Source: a virus. From it: 29,628 bases of DNA. Positions within the stretch are counted from its first letter, which is position 1. Every line of letters begins with the position of its first letter. A program made the position numbers and the translations under genes. Below are positions 6,568 through 13,711 of the stretch, in pieces. The notes under the pieces are model-generated. The model was given only the letters and a program-made list of their open reading frames with translations. It made no database searches and had not been told where the DNA came from. The stretch is taken from positions 1-29,628 of the IMG/VR virus record IMGVR_UViG_3300010158_000243. One strand, given 5' to 3'.

Positions 6568-6979
6568 AAAGTATATTAAAGCGGTTGCTGCTGCCGCTAT
6601 AGCAAAAAAAGTAATTGAAGAAATTGTAGTTAATAGGAATTATTACGCAGATTTCATGAAATTCAATTTCATGAACGGTATTAAATCCGACAAAGCATAT
6701 AGGAAAGTCTATTACTATGATCTTCCACCCAAAGAGAGAAACCGTATAACTAGACTATATAGGAATTTCTCACATCTTAGTGTGGAAGAAATATATGATA
6801 GGTTGAATACGCCTATGAAGGTAACCAATAGAACCATGCCTCTTGAGACACGGTGGGTATACGCCTACCGCAAGAAGTATGGTACATCGGATTACTATGA
6901 AAATAATCAAATAAGCGACCACGAAATACTCAAGTGTTTGACTGCCTCTGAAGCGGAAGAATACTCTAGAATGTTTTGA
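6530..6979 (+). CDS. Unknown basic protein, start uncertain
   Basis: The reading frame is open from about 6464, but there is no ATG until 6656. Candidate starts are TTG 6464, GTG 6530 and ATG 6656; GTG 6530 is chosen because it keeps the Ala-rich helix (KAVAAAAIAKKVIEEIVV) and overlaps the upstream stop modestly. The rest is basic and Tyr-rich (KAYRKVYYYDLPPKERNRIT and TRWVYAYRKKYGTSDYYENN), ending in an acidic helix (ASEAEEYSRMF). No known family; nucleic acid binding is possible from charge. A strong terminator follows at 6993. Confidence 0.65.
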   Translation: MKVSWSATLHANKKYIKAVAAAAIAKKVIEEIVVNRNYYADFMKFNFMNGIKSDKAYRKVYYYDLPPKERNRITRLYRNFSHLSVEEIYDRLNTPMKVTNRTMPLETRWVYAYRKKYGTSDYYENNQISDHEILKCLTASEAEEYSRMF

Positions 6980-6992
6980 TGGAGCTTAACAG

Positions 6993-7027
6993 AAAAAGGA
7001 AAATCCTCACAGGTTTTCCTTTTTTTT
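6993..7027 (+). terminator. Intrinsic terminator with AGC tail
   Basis: AAAAAGGAAAA pairs with TTTTCCTTTTT, with a small inner CCT/AGG pair, and the 3' arm runs into eight T. The T-run is followed by AGC, as in the four other plus-strand terminators of this window. It ends the 5358-6979 unit. Confidence 0.88.
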
Positions 7028-7042
7028 AGCTATCAACATGTC

Positions 7043-7048
7043 TATAAT
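7043..7048 (+). promoter_or_regulatory. -10 box for a leaderless transcript
   Basis: TATAAT lies seven bases upstream of ATG 7056, so transcription would start at or next to the A of that ATG. It falls just after an earlier in-frame ATG (7038), which therefore could not be used from this promoter. A terminator lies directly upstream, so the gene needs its own promoter. Confidence 0.6.
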
Positions 7049-7055
7049 AAATAGC

Positions 7056-7361
7056 ATGGAAGACGATTATAACAGACGAGGATTTTTAATACCTGAAAGC
7101 TTCTTAACTCAGCTAGAAGAATATACTCGAGGTTATATGTTGCTGGTATGCAACGATAAGGGAGAGCTGTATGCTCATGAGGCCTACGATAACCCTGTCA
7201 TAAAGCTAGGTATTATCAATTTTGGAGATATGCACGTGTCTGCCTCGATGAAGCATATGCATAATATGGCTCTAAAAGAGGAAGAAGAGCATTACAGAGA
7301 CATGGCAGATGATGCTGACGATGAAGATAACGATGAAGATGCTGACACTGAGGATAATTAG
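7056..7361 (+). CDS. Unknown 101-residue protein with acidic tail
   Basis: The start is set at ATG 7056 (MEDDYNRRGFLIPESF) rather than 7038 because a TATAAT box overlaps the upstream ATG. The first half is compact (LTQLEEYTRGYMLLVCNDKG), then a Met/His-rich stretch (MHVSASMKHMHNMALKEEEE). The last 25 residues are almost all Asp and Glu, with few other residues. Such acidic tails are seen in DNA mimics and in proteins that bind basic partners, but no family is recognised. Its TAG stop overlaps the stop of the convergent endolysin gene (TTAG at 7358-7361). Confidence 0.78.
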   Translation: MEDDYNRRGFLIPESFLTQLEEYTRGYMLLVCNDKGELYAHEAYDNPVIKLGIINFGDMHVSASMKHMHNMALKEEEEHYRDMADDADDEDNDEDADTEDN

Positions 7362-7957
7362 AGGCAGCCTTCTACCAGCTTAGCTTCACGTTCTCTTCGA
7401 CCAATCAATCCGCTGCCCTTTTCCCAAAGACGCTTCATGCTTCTTATCTGAGTTGCAATATCCTTGTATTCCTTGCGAGGCGCAAGTTCTTTTATAGCTG
7501 CCATCTCTCGTCTAGTAGGTCCACGCATACTCATTCCCCTGTTGAATACAAGGGATACCAGGGCTGTCTGTGCTCCACTACAAAGCTTCTCTATACCAGG
7601 GAAGGCGTTTAGAGTATATCTTCTAAACTTAGGTAAAATATACATCTCAAATACTTGCAAGGATTCTTCCCATGTGAAAGTTATACCTTTCAGCTTCTTG
7701 GTGTAGGCCTCGGCTACTAGCCCTTTTCTGCCCCTACCGTTCTGAATAAGGTCGAGCTCATGCTCGGTAGTCAATGGCTTAAAGATAGTGTCTACTTCTT
7801 CTTTTGAGTAGTAGCCTATATCTATACCTACCATCGCTGTAGGTCCGCTCATGCCCTTGGGCCAGATAAAAGTACTCTTATACACTTTCTCATAATACTC
7901 TTTACCACCAGTCTCCTCTTCGACTATAAAGTCTATTCCTTCTTGTGTAAGTTTCAT
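7358..7957 (-). CDS. Endolysin, GH24/pesticin-like lysozyme
   Basis: A peptidoglycan glycosidase of the T4-lysozyme/pesticin-like group, 199 residues. The N-terminus has IVEEETGGKEYYEKVYKSTF, where Glu14 or Glu15 should be the catalytic acid, followed by WPKGMSGPTAMVGIDIGYYS, the counterpart of the usual SGVTIGIGYDLGY signature. The helical rest includes GAQTALVSLVFNRGMSMRGP, typical of the fold's core. There is no signal peptide, so release would need a holin. It is last in the minus-strand operon. The start follows the upstream stop by one base (TAATATG). It converges on the plus-strand gene at 7056 with overlapping stops. Confidence 0.88.
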   Translation of the reverse strand: MKLTQEGIDFIVEEETGGKEYYEKVYKSTFIWPKGMSGPTAMVGIDIGYYSKEEVDTIFKPLTTEHELDLIQNGRGRKGLVAEAYTKKLKGITFTWEESLQVFEMYILPKFRRYTLNAFPGIEKLCSGAQTALVSLVFNRGMSMRGPTRREMAAIKELAPRKEYKDIATQIRSMKRLWEKGSGLIGRREREAKLVEGCL

Positions 7958-7961
7958 ATTA

Positions 7962-8390
7962 TTACTCGTCGTGTAGTTCGTAATCGTCTTCTTTATCGTT
8001 ACCTACTTGTTTTTGAGTAATATCCACAACTTGTACAGTAGCGGCTACAGAGGCATTGCTTGTGCTGTTGTATTTAAGGTCAACCACAGCCTGCCCGCCT
8101 ATATACACGGCCATGATTGTAGCAAACACTTCAATGGTTTTAGAAAACATTACAGAGAATGTGGCACTCAATTCAGGGTTCTTTGTAAGAGCAAAAAGCA
8201 CAGCTACACTAGAGGCATAGAATACACCTAGAATAATAAACCCTGAAAAGGTTATGAAGAACTTTTTAGAAGCTAGATGATTCGTATTCTCCATTTCTTC
8301 TTGTTGTGCTGGTGCTGTGCCTGGGGGAGCTACTCCGGTTTGTAGGAAAGATGCTCCTGTCTTTAATAGGTTTTTAATGGCTGCAAACAT
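7962..8390 (-). CDS. Holin-like membrane protein
   Basis: A 142-residue protein with two hydrophobic helices, near residues 46-67 (FFITFSGFIILGVFYASSVA) and 84-105 (SKTIEVFATIMAVYIGGQAV). A Pro/Ala/Gln-rich N-terminal part precedes them and a highly charged C-terminus follows (GNDKEDDYELHDE). Two transmembrane helices, small size, charged tail and position directly upstream of the endolysin fit a class II holin. No sequence family was recognised, so the role rests on topology and context. It could also be a general membrane protein of the cassette. Confidence 0.68.
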   Translation of the reverse strand: MFAAIKNLLKTGASFLQTGVAPPGTAPAQQEEMENTNHLASKKFFITFSGFIILGVFYASSVAVLFALTKNPELSATFSVMFSKTIEVFATIMAVYIGGQAVVDLKYNSTSNASVAATVQVVDITQKQVGNDKEDDYELHDE

Positions 8391-8394
8391 ATGA

Positions 8395-8928
8395 TTAAAA
8401 TATTACGTTAACTATAGTGTAGCCTATACCGAATACCGCTACCGGTCCTAGGAACCTAACGACGAGAACCCAAGGCCCTGCCAAGGTTGTCAGCATTAAA
8501 GAGACTGCCGGTGCACCTATCTGTATGTATAGAAAGGCTAAAAAAATGCCGAATATATAACCCAATAAAGATTTAACTCTATGATAGCGCATCAAGGTAG
8601 ACTTGCCCTTTTCTTTCTCTAGATCAACCCTCGCTTGAGTATCAGCGATCTTCTGGCTGGCTTCTACTGTTCTAGTGTAATACTCCTGTTTCTGCTGCTC
8701 TTCGTTCTTGCCCCATTGCTCCATGTTCTTTAAATTTGTGTCTATGATGACCTTGTCTTGCTCTAGCTGAACTATCTCGCTTTTGGCTGCAAACATGGAT
8801 ACTTCCAGGCATCCAAGCTCATAGGAAAGTTTGCTCTTTAATTCAGAATTAAAAGATCTCTGGGATTTATCTACAGCTAGTAGAGAAGTCGTCAATAAAA
8901 GAAAAACTGTGAATAGGTAGGCCCGCAT
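8395..8928 (-). CDS. Secreted coiled-coil protein with two C-terminal membrane helices
   Basis: A 177-residue protein. Residues 1-18 (MRAYLFTVFLLLTTSLLA) form a signal peptide or first membrane anchor. Residues about 25-115 are a charged coiled coil (SELKSKLSYELGCLEVSM, then EKEKGKSTLMRYHRVK). Two hydrophobic helices follow (LLGYIFGIFLAFLYIQIGAP and WVLVVRFLGPVAVFGIGYTI). The coil would lie in the periplasm. It sits between a lipoprotein and a holin-like protein, so it could act as an inner-membrane spanin partner, though classical i-spanins have only the N-terminal anchor. No family recognised. Confidence 0.7.
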   Translation of the reverse strand: MRAYLFTVFLLLTTSLLAVDKSQRSFNSELKSKLSYELGCLEVSMFAAKSEIVQLEQDKVIIDTNLKNMEQWGKNEEQQKQEYYTRTVEASQKIADTQARVDLEKEKGKSTLMRYHRVKSLLGYIFGIFLAFLYIQIGAPAVSLMLTTLAGPWVLVVRFLGPVAVFGIGYTIVNVIF

Positions 8929-8930
8929 AA

Positions 8931-9155
8931 TTAATCCTCAGGTATAGAGTTTATGAGAATCTTGATTCTCTCTATTTGAGAGGAAGCCTTGTCTAATGCT
9001 TTCTCGAGGTCCTTTATATTAGACTCAAGGGAAGAAGTATCATGCACCGGGACCGGTGTAGATATAGGTGCAGACAAGGGCTGTCTATGTGAAGCGGCAC
9101 ACCCAGATAGGGTAAATGCAATTATAATAGCCGCTAATATAGAGGACAACTTCAT
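8931..9155 (-). CDS. Small lipoprotein, candidate outer-membrane spanin
   Basis: A 74-residue protein with a lipoprotein signal: MKLSSILAAIIIAFTLSGC, lipobox LSGC with Cys19 as the lipidated residue. A Pro-rich stretch follows (HRQPLSAPISTPVPVHD), then a helical coil (ESNIKDLEKALDKASSQIER). A short Pro-rich lipoprotein beside endolysin and holin-like genes fits an Rz1-type o-spanin that links outer and inner membranes at lysis. It is longer than typical Rz1. It indicates a diderm host. The start codon ATG follows a candidate minus-strand promoter by about 14 bases. Confidence 0.75.
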   Translation of the reverse strand: MKLSSILAAIIIAFTLSGCAASHRQPLSAPISTPVPVHDTSSLESNIKDLEKALDKASSQIERIKILINSIPED

Positions 9156-9169
9156 GGTTGTACTCTAGC

Positions 9170-9175
9170 ATTATA
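9170..9175 (-). promoter_or_regulatory. Candidate minus-strand -10 box before lipoprotein
   Basis: On the minus strand the sequence reads TAATATAATGC, with TATAAT 14 bases upstream of the ATG at 9155. A TTCAGG hexamer lies 16 bases upstream of it, a weak -35. It would allow the last four lysis genes to be transcribed separately. A similar TAATATAAT occurs at 10183-10188. Confidence 0.45.
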
Positions 9176-9197
9176 TTAGTTTTTTGTCTAGCCTGAA

Positions 9198-9572
9198 CTA
9201 GCTACGTAGCTGCGCGCTAATACTGTCGACTTTCCTATCCAAAGCTTCCAGCTTTGCCAGTACCTCACGAACCTCTAATTCAGTCTTCCTCCCGGCTTCC
9301 AGATCCTCTTTTGCCCACTTCCTGTCCTGTATTGCCTGCCGAGCATTCGCCATGATGATAAATGGAGCCTGCAATGCTGCCACACACGACAATATAAGAT
9401 TCAATAATATGTATGGATATGGGTCTGCAGGCTTTAAGAGAATACATGAATTCACTACGATCCATACTGCAATAATACTAGTGCATGAGATTATCGCTGC
9501 CCAGCTACCACCAAACTGAGCCACTTTATCCGCTACTCTGTCCCCGAAAGAATATTTTTTAACAGGGCTCAT
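9198..9572 (-). CDS. DUF1003 family membrane protein
   Basis: A 124-residue protein with the DUF1003 signature in order: FGDRVADKVAQFGGSWAAII, a tryptophan-containing membrane helix (SIIAVWIVVNSCILL), then PADPYPYILLNLILSCVAAL and QAPFIIMANARQAIQDRKWA, and a C-terminal charged coil (EVREVLAKLEALDRKVDSIS). The family is common in bacteria, and its function is not established. Two transmembrane helices are predicted. Its presence between lysis genes suggests a membrane-active helper, for example a holin or antiholin, but this is inference. It lies two bases from the upstream gene, so they are co-transcribed. Confidence 0.88.
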   Translation of the reverse strand: MSPVKKYSFGDRVADKVAQFGGSWAAIISCTSIIAVWIVVNSCILLKPADPYPYILLNLILSCVAALQAPFIIMANARQAIQDRKWAKEDLEAGRKTELEVREVLAKLEALDRKVDSISAQLRS

Positions 9573-9573
9573 A

Positions 9574-10140
9574 CTATTTACGGGTTTCCTGTTGTTTATC
9601 TATGTGGGCGATGACTCTGTTAAGGTCCGTTCTTAGGCTTTCTTGCTTTGAGTGCTGTGCAGATAAATACCAAACAACCCCTGCAAATTGAATGACCATA
9701 GCAGTAATTGAAGCTATGAATAGCTTAGAAAGAAAGACACGCAGCTCATTATAACTGTGAGCTGCGTGTCCTAAAGTATTTAACTCTGAGGTTATTTTAG
9801 ATACATCAGTAGATAGATTCTGAATAGCTCCTCTTAATCCATTCCGACCATCTACCCCCACACTAATATGTTTCGCATCTCTAGCCATATCACGTATCTC
9901 TACTAGAGATTTATCTAAAGCTTTTAGCTGTTCCTGTGTCTCTTCAGAAACACTTTCCAGCTTAAGTTTTATAGCCTCAAGTTCGGAATCAAGAGCCTTG
10001 TTACTAGACTCAAGAGCCTTGTTACTAGACTCAAGATCCGAAATAGAGGTAACTACGTCGTTATGGAAAGAGAGCGAGCTACTTTTATACTGCAGTTTTT
10101 TGAAATATTCGTCGTCGGTAGAAGAAAAGGAGTCTAACAT
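9574..10140 (-). CDS. Coiled-coil protein with one membrane helix
   Basis: A 188-residue protein. Residues about 30-130 form a long coiled coil containing a tandem repeat (LESSNKALESSNKALDSELE), encoded by a 21-base direct repeat at about 9990-10035. One membrane helix follows near residues 138-160 (LFIASITAMVIQFAGVVWYL), and the chain ends in a charged tail. With no signal peptide the coil would be cytoplasmic. The gene contains a perfect 12-base-pair inverted repeat (9736-9770). No family recognised; a membrane-tethered regulator of lysis is possible. Confidence 0.72.
   Translation of the reverse strand: MLDSFSSTDDEYFKKLQYKSSSLSFHNDVVTSISDLESSNKALESSNKALDSELEAIKLKLESVSEETQEQLKALDKSLVEIRDMARDAKHISVGVDGRNGLRGAIQNLSTDVSKITSELNTLGHAAHSYNELRVFLSKLFIASITAMVIQFAGVVWYLSAQHSKQESLRTDLNRVIAHIDKQQETRK
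9736..9770 (-). promoter_or_regulatory. Perfect hairpin inside a coding region
   Basis: GACACGCAGCTC and GAGCTGCGTGTC form a perfect 12-base-pair stem with an 11-base loop. On the minus-strand transcript the stem is followed by TTTCTTTCT, which resembles a leaky intrinsic terminator. It lies in codons of the coiled-coil membrane gene, upstream of five lysis-region genes, so it could reduce their transcription or protect processed mRNA. Confidence 0.6.
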
Positions 10141-10157
10141 AATAGTTTTAATTTAAA

Positions 10158-10188
10158 AGAGTCTATGCCATTACATAGCTCTATTATA
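10158..10188 (-). promoter_or_regulatory. Candidate minus-strand promoter with overlapping inverted repeat
   Basis: On the minus strand TATAAT occupies 10188-10183, preceded by TTTTTAA, and would start transcription near 10176, about 36 bases before the ATG at 10140. An inverted repeat (AGAG plus CTATG pairing with CATAG plus CTCT, one bulged base) at 10158-10182 covers the predicted start site and could be an operator or a leader structure. No strong -35 element is visible. Confidence 0.4.
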
Positions 10189-10195
10189 TTAAAAA

Positions 10196-10576
10196 CTAGA
10201 GGGATTGTCGCTTTATTATTTCTATTTTTTCCTCCGGATCCGCCTGCTCTTCATCAGAGACATAGTAGTTTAATTCCTTCGTCTCATATTCGACGTTTGG
10301 GGTTTCGTCTACGCTCACTACACCCTCTTTAAGCTCTTTAACTTCCTTAGAAACTCCTCTGAATACTGATCTTACCGAATCGTTATACACTTTGTCCACG
10401 ATAAGAAGCTGACTGGTGCCTACCTCGCCTAGGTAAATACCTTTCCTTGGAGAATCTAAAGCATGCTCAACACATGTCCATCTGTTTTCGGGGATGTCTA
10501 ACATCTTTAAGGCCTCCACCCTTTCTTTAGGGATAGGTTTACCACTCACAACACATTTATAAGCTTTTTTAGCCAT
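10196..10576 (-). CDS. Unknown protein with DksA/TraR-like degenerate zinc finger
   Basis: A 126-residue protein. Residues about 6-45 read YKCVVSGKPIPKERVEALKM, then WTCVEHALDS. This follows the layout of the DksA/TraR C4 zinc finger (CxxCGxxIPxxRLxA then CxxC), but with the second Cys replaced and the last ligand a His. The rest contains a possible beta region (YLGEVGTSQLLIVDKVY) and an acidic C-terminus. It may be a virion-associated or regulatory protein; the gene is three bases downstream of the portal gene. The family link is tentative. Confidence 0.7.
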   Translation of the reverse strand: MAKKAYKCVVSGKPIPKERVEALKMLDIPENRWTCVEHALDSPRKGIYLGEVGTSQLLIVDKVYNDSVRSVFRGVSKEVKELKEGVVSVDETPNVEYETKELNYYVSDEEQADPEEKIEIIKRQSL

Positions 10577-10579
10577 ATA

Positions 10580-12358
10580 TTACTGTTGTCCTCCGGCTGC
10601 TTGTTGCTTTGCTCCTGATAACCCCTGAGACTTTGACTGCGAAGTCATCTGCTCAAGCTGCGATTTGACTTGGGCGTACAGATCCTGGTCCTGTCCCTTG
10701 ATCTGCTGTAGCTGAGCTCTTCTCTGTGCACCATCGAGAGGGAATAGCTGCTGGGCGAGCTGTTGAGCTTTCTCGATAGCATCCTGAGGTGTCCCGCCTC
10801 CTCCACCACCACCACCTGGAGCTCCTCCTGGTTGTTGACCTCCTCCCTGTTGCTGTCCCTGAAGCATCTGCATAAGGTTCTGCTGTGTACTTTGAGCAAT
10901 TTCTTCTTTCTCTTTCTCTTCTTCCTGGATCTCTTTTGTGATCCTGTCTTCCTGCATTTTCTTGCGTACCTGATCTTCGTAATCGAAGTTGTAGAGCTTG
11001 AGGAGTTCAGATCTTGCTATGGCGTTAGCAGAAACAAGCTGACTAATCACTGATTTGCGATCCATGTCATCAGAGAACGTGATCGGTATGAGTGATATCT
11101 TGGCCTTGGGTAGTCCCATGATCTGCCCGATAACTGTACCAATGTGATTTAGTAATATGTTATAGTTGGAAGGAACAACGCTCCAAGCATTTTCAAACAT
11201 ACGAAGCATTGGTCCTGCAGCCTGCTGCTGAAAGGTCATCTGGAACATTTCAACAGGGATATCCAGAGCATTCAAGATAGAGTTCTTGGCTGCCTCGATC
11301 ATTTCAGTAGGTGCAAGTTTCGTGCCCTCGCCACCAAGCTGCTGGTAAGTTAGAGGAAATGCGAATTTATGATACGAACCTGGATCTCGCCGATGTTCCT
11401 CGATCATGGCATCCACAGCACCACTCCAGACACCACCATTCTGGTTCAATAGAGGGTTGGCTGCTGGGTTATTCGAGTCACCCATGGAGATAACACGAAA
11501 AGGAGCGATGTCTTCGAAACAGATAACTTCATTATATCTCTTTAGAGTTTGAAGCATGAACATATCTTCGAACAAGAACATGCTAGGAGGAATAGCTTTC
11601 CCGTCTGTACGTATGCTTGTAGGTGTGTCTAGCTTGAGATGCTCGAAATTCTTTGAATTAAAGGCAAGCATGGTCTTATTGAAGACGCACTCAAAGATAA
11701 TCTGCGGTGTTTTCTTGCTATAAAACTTATTATTCTTGGTAGTAACCTTTTTGGCATACTGCTGAGGGATATCCCAGAAATATTCCGACTCACCTGTAGT
11801 CTCCTCGTGACGAATCTTGATCTCTTTCGCTGGCCAGTGTACTACATGGATCTTTTCGATGTCGTTAGCAGGCTTGTCGACACACTTGTGCTCGCCTTTA
11901 TAACCACATTTCAAGCAAGCCATAGTATACTTACCTTTGTTGAACTCGAAATTCTGCAGCTTGTCTATGTTTGTGGACTTGCCGCAGCTTGGACAGTTCA
12001 GATAACGATAGAATCCTTGATTTACAGTGATAAACTCGTTACCGTAAGCCAGTAGGTTCAATCCTGCCTTGGAACATATCTGCTTCCACTTCAACTGATC
12101 CAACATCTCTTGGTAAGACTTCTTGGCTTCTTCATCATCACACTCAATTGTCAGTGATGTTATGAAATAGTTGGCGATACGGTTGAGGGCCTGCTTGTAG
12201 AAGCCGTTTCTATAGAGGAAATGCTCAGCCCAAAGAAGCATACCCTCGATATTCATCGGGAGATACTGCAGAGGAATGTTATAGAAAGGATTAGAGTAAC
12301 GGTCTCTGCCGTTGTCGCCTACTTTAAAATAGCTTTGGGGATCGTCAGGTGTAGTCAT
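10580..12358 (-). CDS. Portal protein with inserted zinc ribbon
   Basis: A 592-residue protein that fits a phage portal, the dodecameric ring at the capsid vertex through which DNA passes. Typical features are the N-terminal NPFYNIPLQYLPM region, LNRIANYFITSLTIEC, LNLLAYGNEFITVN and, in the second half, MIEAAKNSILNALDIPVEMF and AGPMLRMFENAWSVVPSNYN. A four-Cys zinc ribbon is inserted at residues about 122-151 (CPSCGK and CLKCGY). The last 120 residues are rich in Gln and Gly (GGGGGGGGTPQDAIEKAQQL), a low-complexity tail. The assignment rests on remembered portal patterns and length; no database search was possible. It heads the structural and lysis part of the minus operon. Confidence 0.82.
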   Translation of the reverse strand: MTTPDDPQSYFKVGDNGRDRYSNPFYNIPLQYLPMNIEGMLLWAEHFLYRNGFYKQALNRIANYFITSLTIECDDEEAKKSYQEMLDQLKWKQICSKAGLNLLAYGNEFITVNQGFYRYLNCPSCGKSTNIDKLQNFEFNKGKYTMACLKCGYKGEHKCVDKPANDIEKIHVVHWPAKEIKIRHEETTGESEYFWDIPQQYAKKVTTKNNKFYSKKTPQIIFECVFNKTMLAFNSKNFEHLKLDTPTSIRTDGKAIPPSMFLFEDMFMLQTLKRYNEVICFEDIAPFRVISMGDSNNPAANPLLNQNGGVWSGAVDAMIEEHRRDPGSYHKFAFPLTYQQLGGEGTKLAPTEMIEAAKNSILNALDIPVEMFQMTFQQQAAGPMLRMFENAWSVVPSNYNILLNHIGTVIGQIMGLPKAKISLIPITFSDDMDRKSVISQLVSANAIARSELLKLYNFDYEDQVRKKMQEDRITKEIQEEEKEKEEIAQSTQQNLMQMLQGQQQGGGQQPGGAPGGGGGGGGTPQDAIEKAQQLAQQLFPLDGAQRRAQLQQIKGQDQDLYAQVKSQLEQMTSQSKSQGLSGAKQQAAGGQQ

Positions 12359-12360
12359 GC

Positions 12361-12525
12361 TTAGTTTTCTTCAGTCTGTAGGTCTTTTAGTGGGGAAGGC
12401 TGCTGCAGCTTTTCTTTGTTGTCTTCGTCTGCAACAGCAAAACCCTTCTTGTCGTAATACTCTGCTTTTTTTGTGTTGTCAAAGTCGCTCTGTGACTTTT
12501 CTGTAACCATTCCATTCTTTTCCAT
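12361..12525 (-). CDS. Unknown 54-residue hydrophilic protein
   Basis: A short gene between the portal and the 204-residue gene. It starts at the ATG whose complement is 12523-12525, four bases after the upstream stop, and ends at 12361, two bases before the portal ATG. The product is charged and without hydrophobic core (SQSDFDNTKKAEYYDKKGFA, then NKEKLQQPSPLKDLQTEEN), so it is probably disordered. Exact packing between neighbours supports it as a gene. It might be a portal-associated or scaffold-like peptide, which is inference. Confidence 0.6.
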   Translation of the reverse strand: MEKNGMVTEKSQSDFDNTKKAEYYDKKGFAVADEDNKEKLQQPSPLKDLQTEEN

Positions 12526-12529
12526 AATA

Positions 12530-13144
12530 TTATTCTTGTTCTGCAGGTACTTTAAACAAAATCATAAGTCTTTTGCTACTATCTGGCCAGTTAAAAGTAA
12601 CTCCTGGATAGTACACAACATGAGTGCCTGTGTTCTCTGTATGGAACCATAGAGATTCACCTGTCTTAGGTTCAAACAGTACAGAGTCTTCGTCTTTGAA
12701 TACTAGCATAAAGGCTTGTTCATGCTCTACAAGGTCTTCAAGTTTCACCTTCAGCTTACCGAAGTCGTTCTCAAACTGTACAGTGGTCGGGGCTTTCTCT
12801 TTCATAGGAGTCGTTAAAAAATCTGAAGGTTCTTCTTCTTGGAGAGTGCGAATATAGCTGTCAATCATCGACTCAGCTGTTTCTTGTTGAGGTTGCCCTT
12901 TTTTCTTTGCTTTGATCTTCTTGGTTGTGCGTTCACTGTTATGAGTTTTTAGTAGTTTACCTCCACTACGGACAGCTGAAGTGACCATAGCCTTCCTTCT
13001 TTCGTTAAGTCCAGGCTCGTCGCCATAGACGGACACTCCCCCTTCGTTTATCTTGGCTCCTGTGGCTGTATAGATCGATTTGCCTGGATCATTGCTGCCG
13101 ATGACCAGGTCTCCTAGCTTAAACATACTGTCTTCTTGTATCAT
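12530..13144 (-). CDS. Unknown 204-residue protein, first gene of the minus operon
   Basis: No family recognised. Residues 1-60 include a glycine-rich segment (FKLGDLVIGSNDPGKSIYTA), followed by a basic linker (TKKIKAKKKGQPQQETAES). The C-terminal half looks like a compact beta domain (FGKLKVKLEDLVEHEQAFML, then ESLWFHTENTGTHVVYYPGV and RLMILFKVP). Position directly ahead of the portal suggests a virion or head-assembly protein. It is first in the operon; its promoter must lie in the 76-base gap to the divergent gene. Confidence 0.75.
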   Translation of the reverse strand: MIQEDSMFKLGDLVIGSNDPGKSIYTATGAKINEGGVSVYGDEPGLNERRKAMVTSAVRSGGKLLKTHNSERTTKKIKAKKKGQPQQETAESMIDSYIRTLQEEEPSDFLTTPMKEKAPTTVQFENDFGKLKVKLEDLVEHEQAFMLVFKDEDSVLFEPKTGESLWFHTENTGTHVVYYPGVTFNWPDSSKRLMILFKVPAEQE

Positions 13145-13220
13145 AATTTTGTTGATTTTGGGCTGACTGCGACTTAATGTATAGGTTATTCATCAGATGG
13201 CAACAACTTTGGTATAAAAA
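13145..13220. promoter_or_regulatory. Divergent intergenic region
   Basis: A 76-base gap between genes reading away from each other, so it should hold promoters for both strands. On the plus strand TTTGGTATAAA (13208-13218) resembles the extended -10, but lies only two bases from the ATG at 13221. On the minus strand CCTATACATTAAG about 36 bases upstream of the ATG at 13144 is a weak candidate. Neither matches the 16-base consensus. Confidence 0.4.
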
Positions 13221-13628
13221 ATGAGCATAAGCATACAAATCTCCAAAAGAAGCACGGTAGAAGTTCCAGAAATTTCGTCATACAAACTTGTGGTTGAGGC
13301 TATTAATGCTCAAAACATGCCTAATAAAATATTTGTGAATCAGCGTATCAGAAACTTTGCGAAACTGCAAAGCGAAGACTTCTTTGTAGCTGTCTGTACT
13401 CCCACTCAGTTGGAAGATTTTCTTGAAGACTCTCCTTCTGGCGATACCACATACTATAGAACGGATAGGGTAGAGCTGATCGGTAGAACGGCTGAAATGG
13501 TGCAGCATGTGTTTGAATCGTTGCTCTATGAAGTCAACAAGCTGGTGCTGGACCTTTCTGATCTTGAGAATATGACTCAGGCTGAGGTGTACAGCATTAC
13601 CGCAAACAATCCGATTACCAAGGTCTAA
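13221..13628 (+). CDS. Unknown 135-residue protein
   Basis: A soluble alpha/beta protein of no recognised family. It starts with a strand-like basic stretch (MSISIQISKRSTVEVPEI), then VNQRIRNFAKLQSEDFFVAV and a helical second half (AEMVQHVFESLLYEVNKLVL). No metal or membrane motifs. It is transcribed divergently from the portal operon and followed by a 210-base gap that contains paired stems. Role unknown. Confidence 0.78.
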   Translation: MSISIQISKRSTVEVPEISSYKLVVEAINAQNMPNKIFVNQRIRNFAKLQSEDFFVAVCTPTQLEDFLEDSPSGDTTYYRTDRVELIGRTAEMVQHVFESLLYEVNKLVLDLSDLENMTQAEVYSITANNPITKV

Positions 13629-13711
13629 ATCCAGAATGTGTTCTTTTTGTAAAAATTTGCAAAATGTTTTTGACTATAGAACTGAGGCCTCTACATTCAT
13701 CACAGCAGGCG

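Noticed and set aside
13630-13700. TTTG-rich stretch as a Bacteroidetes-type promoter
   Set aside because: Several TTTG words occur but none is spaced correctly from a TAnnTTTG element, and other promoters in the window use TATAAT.
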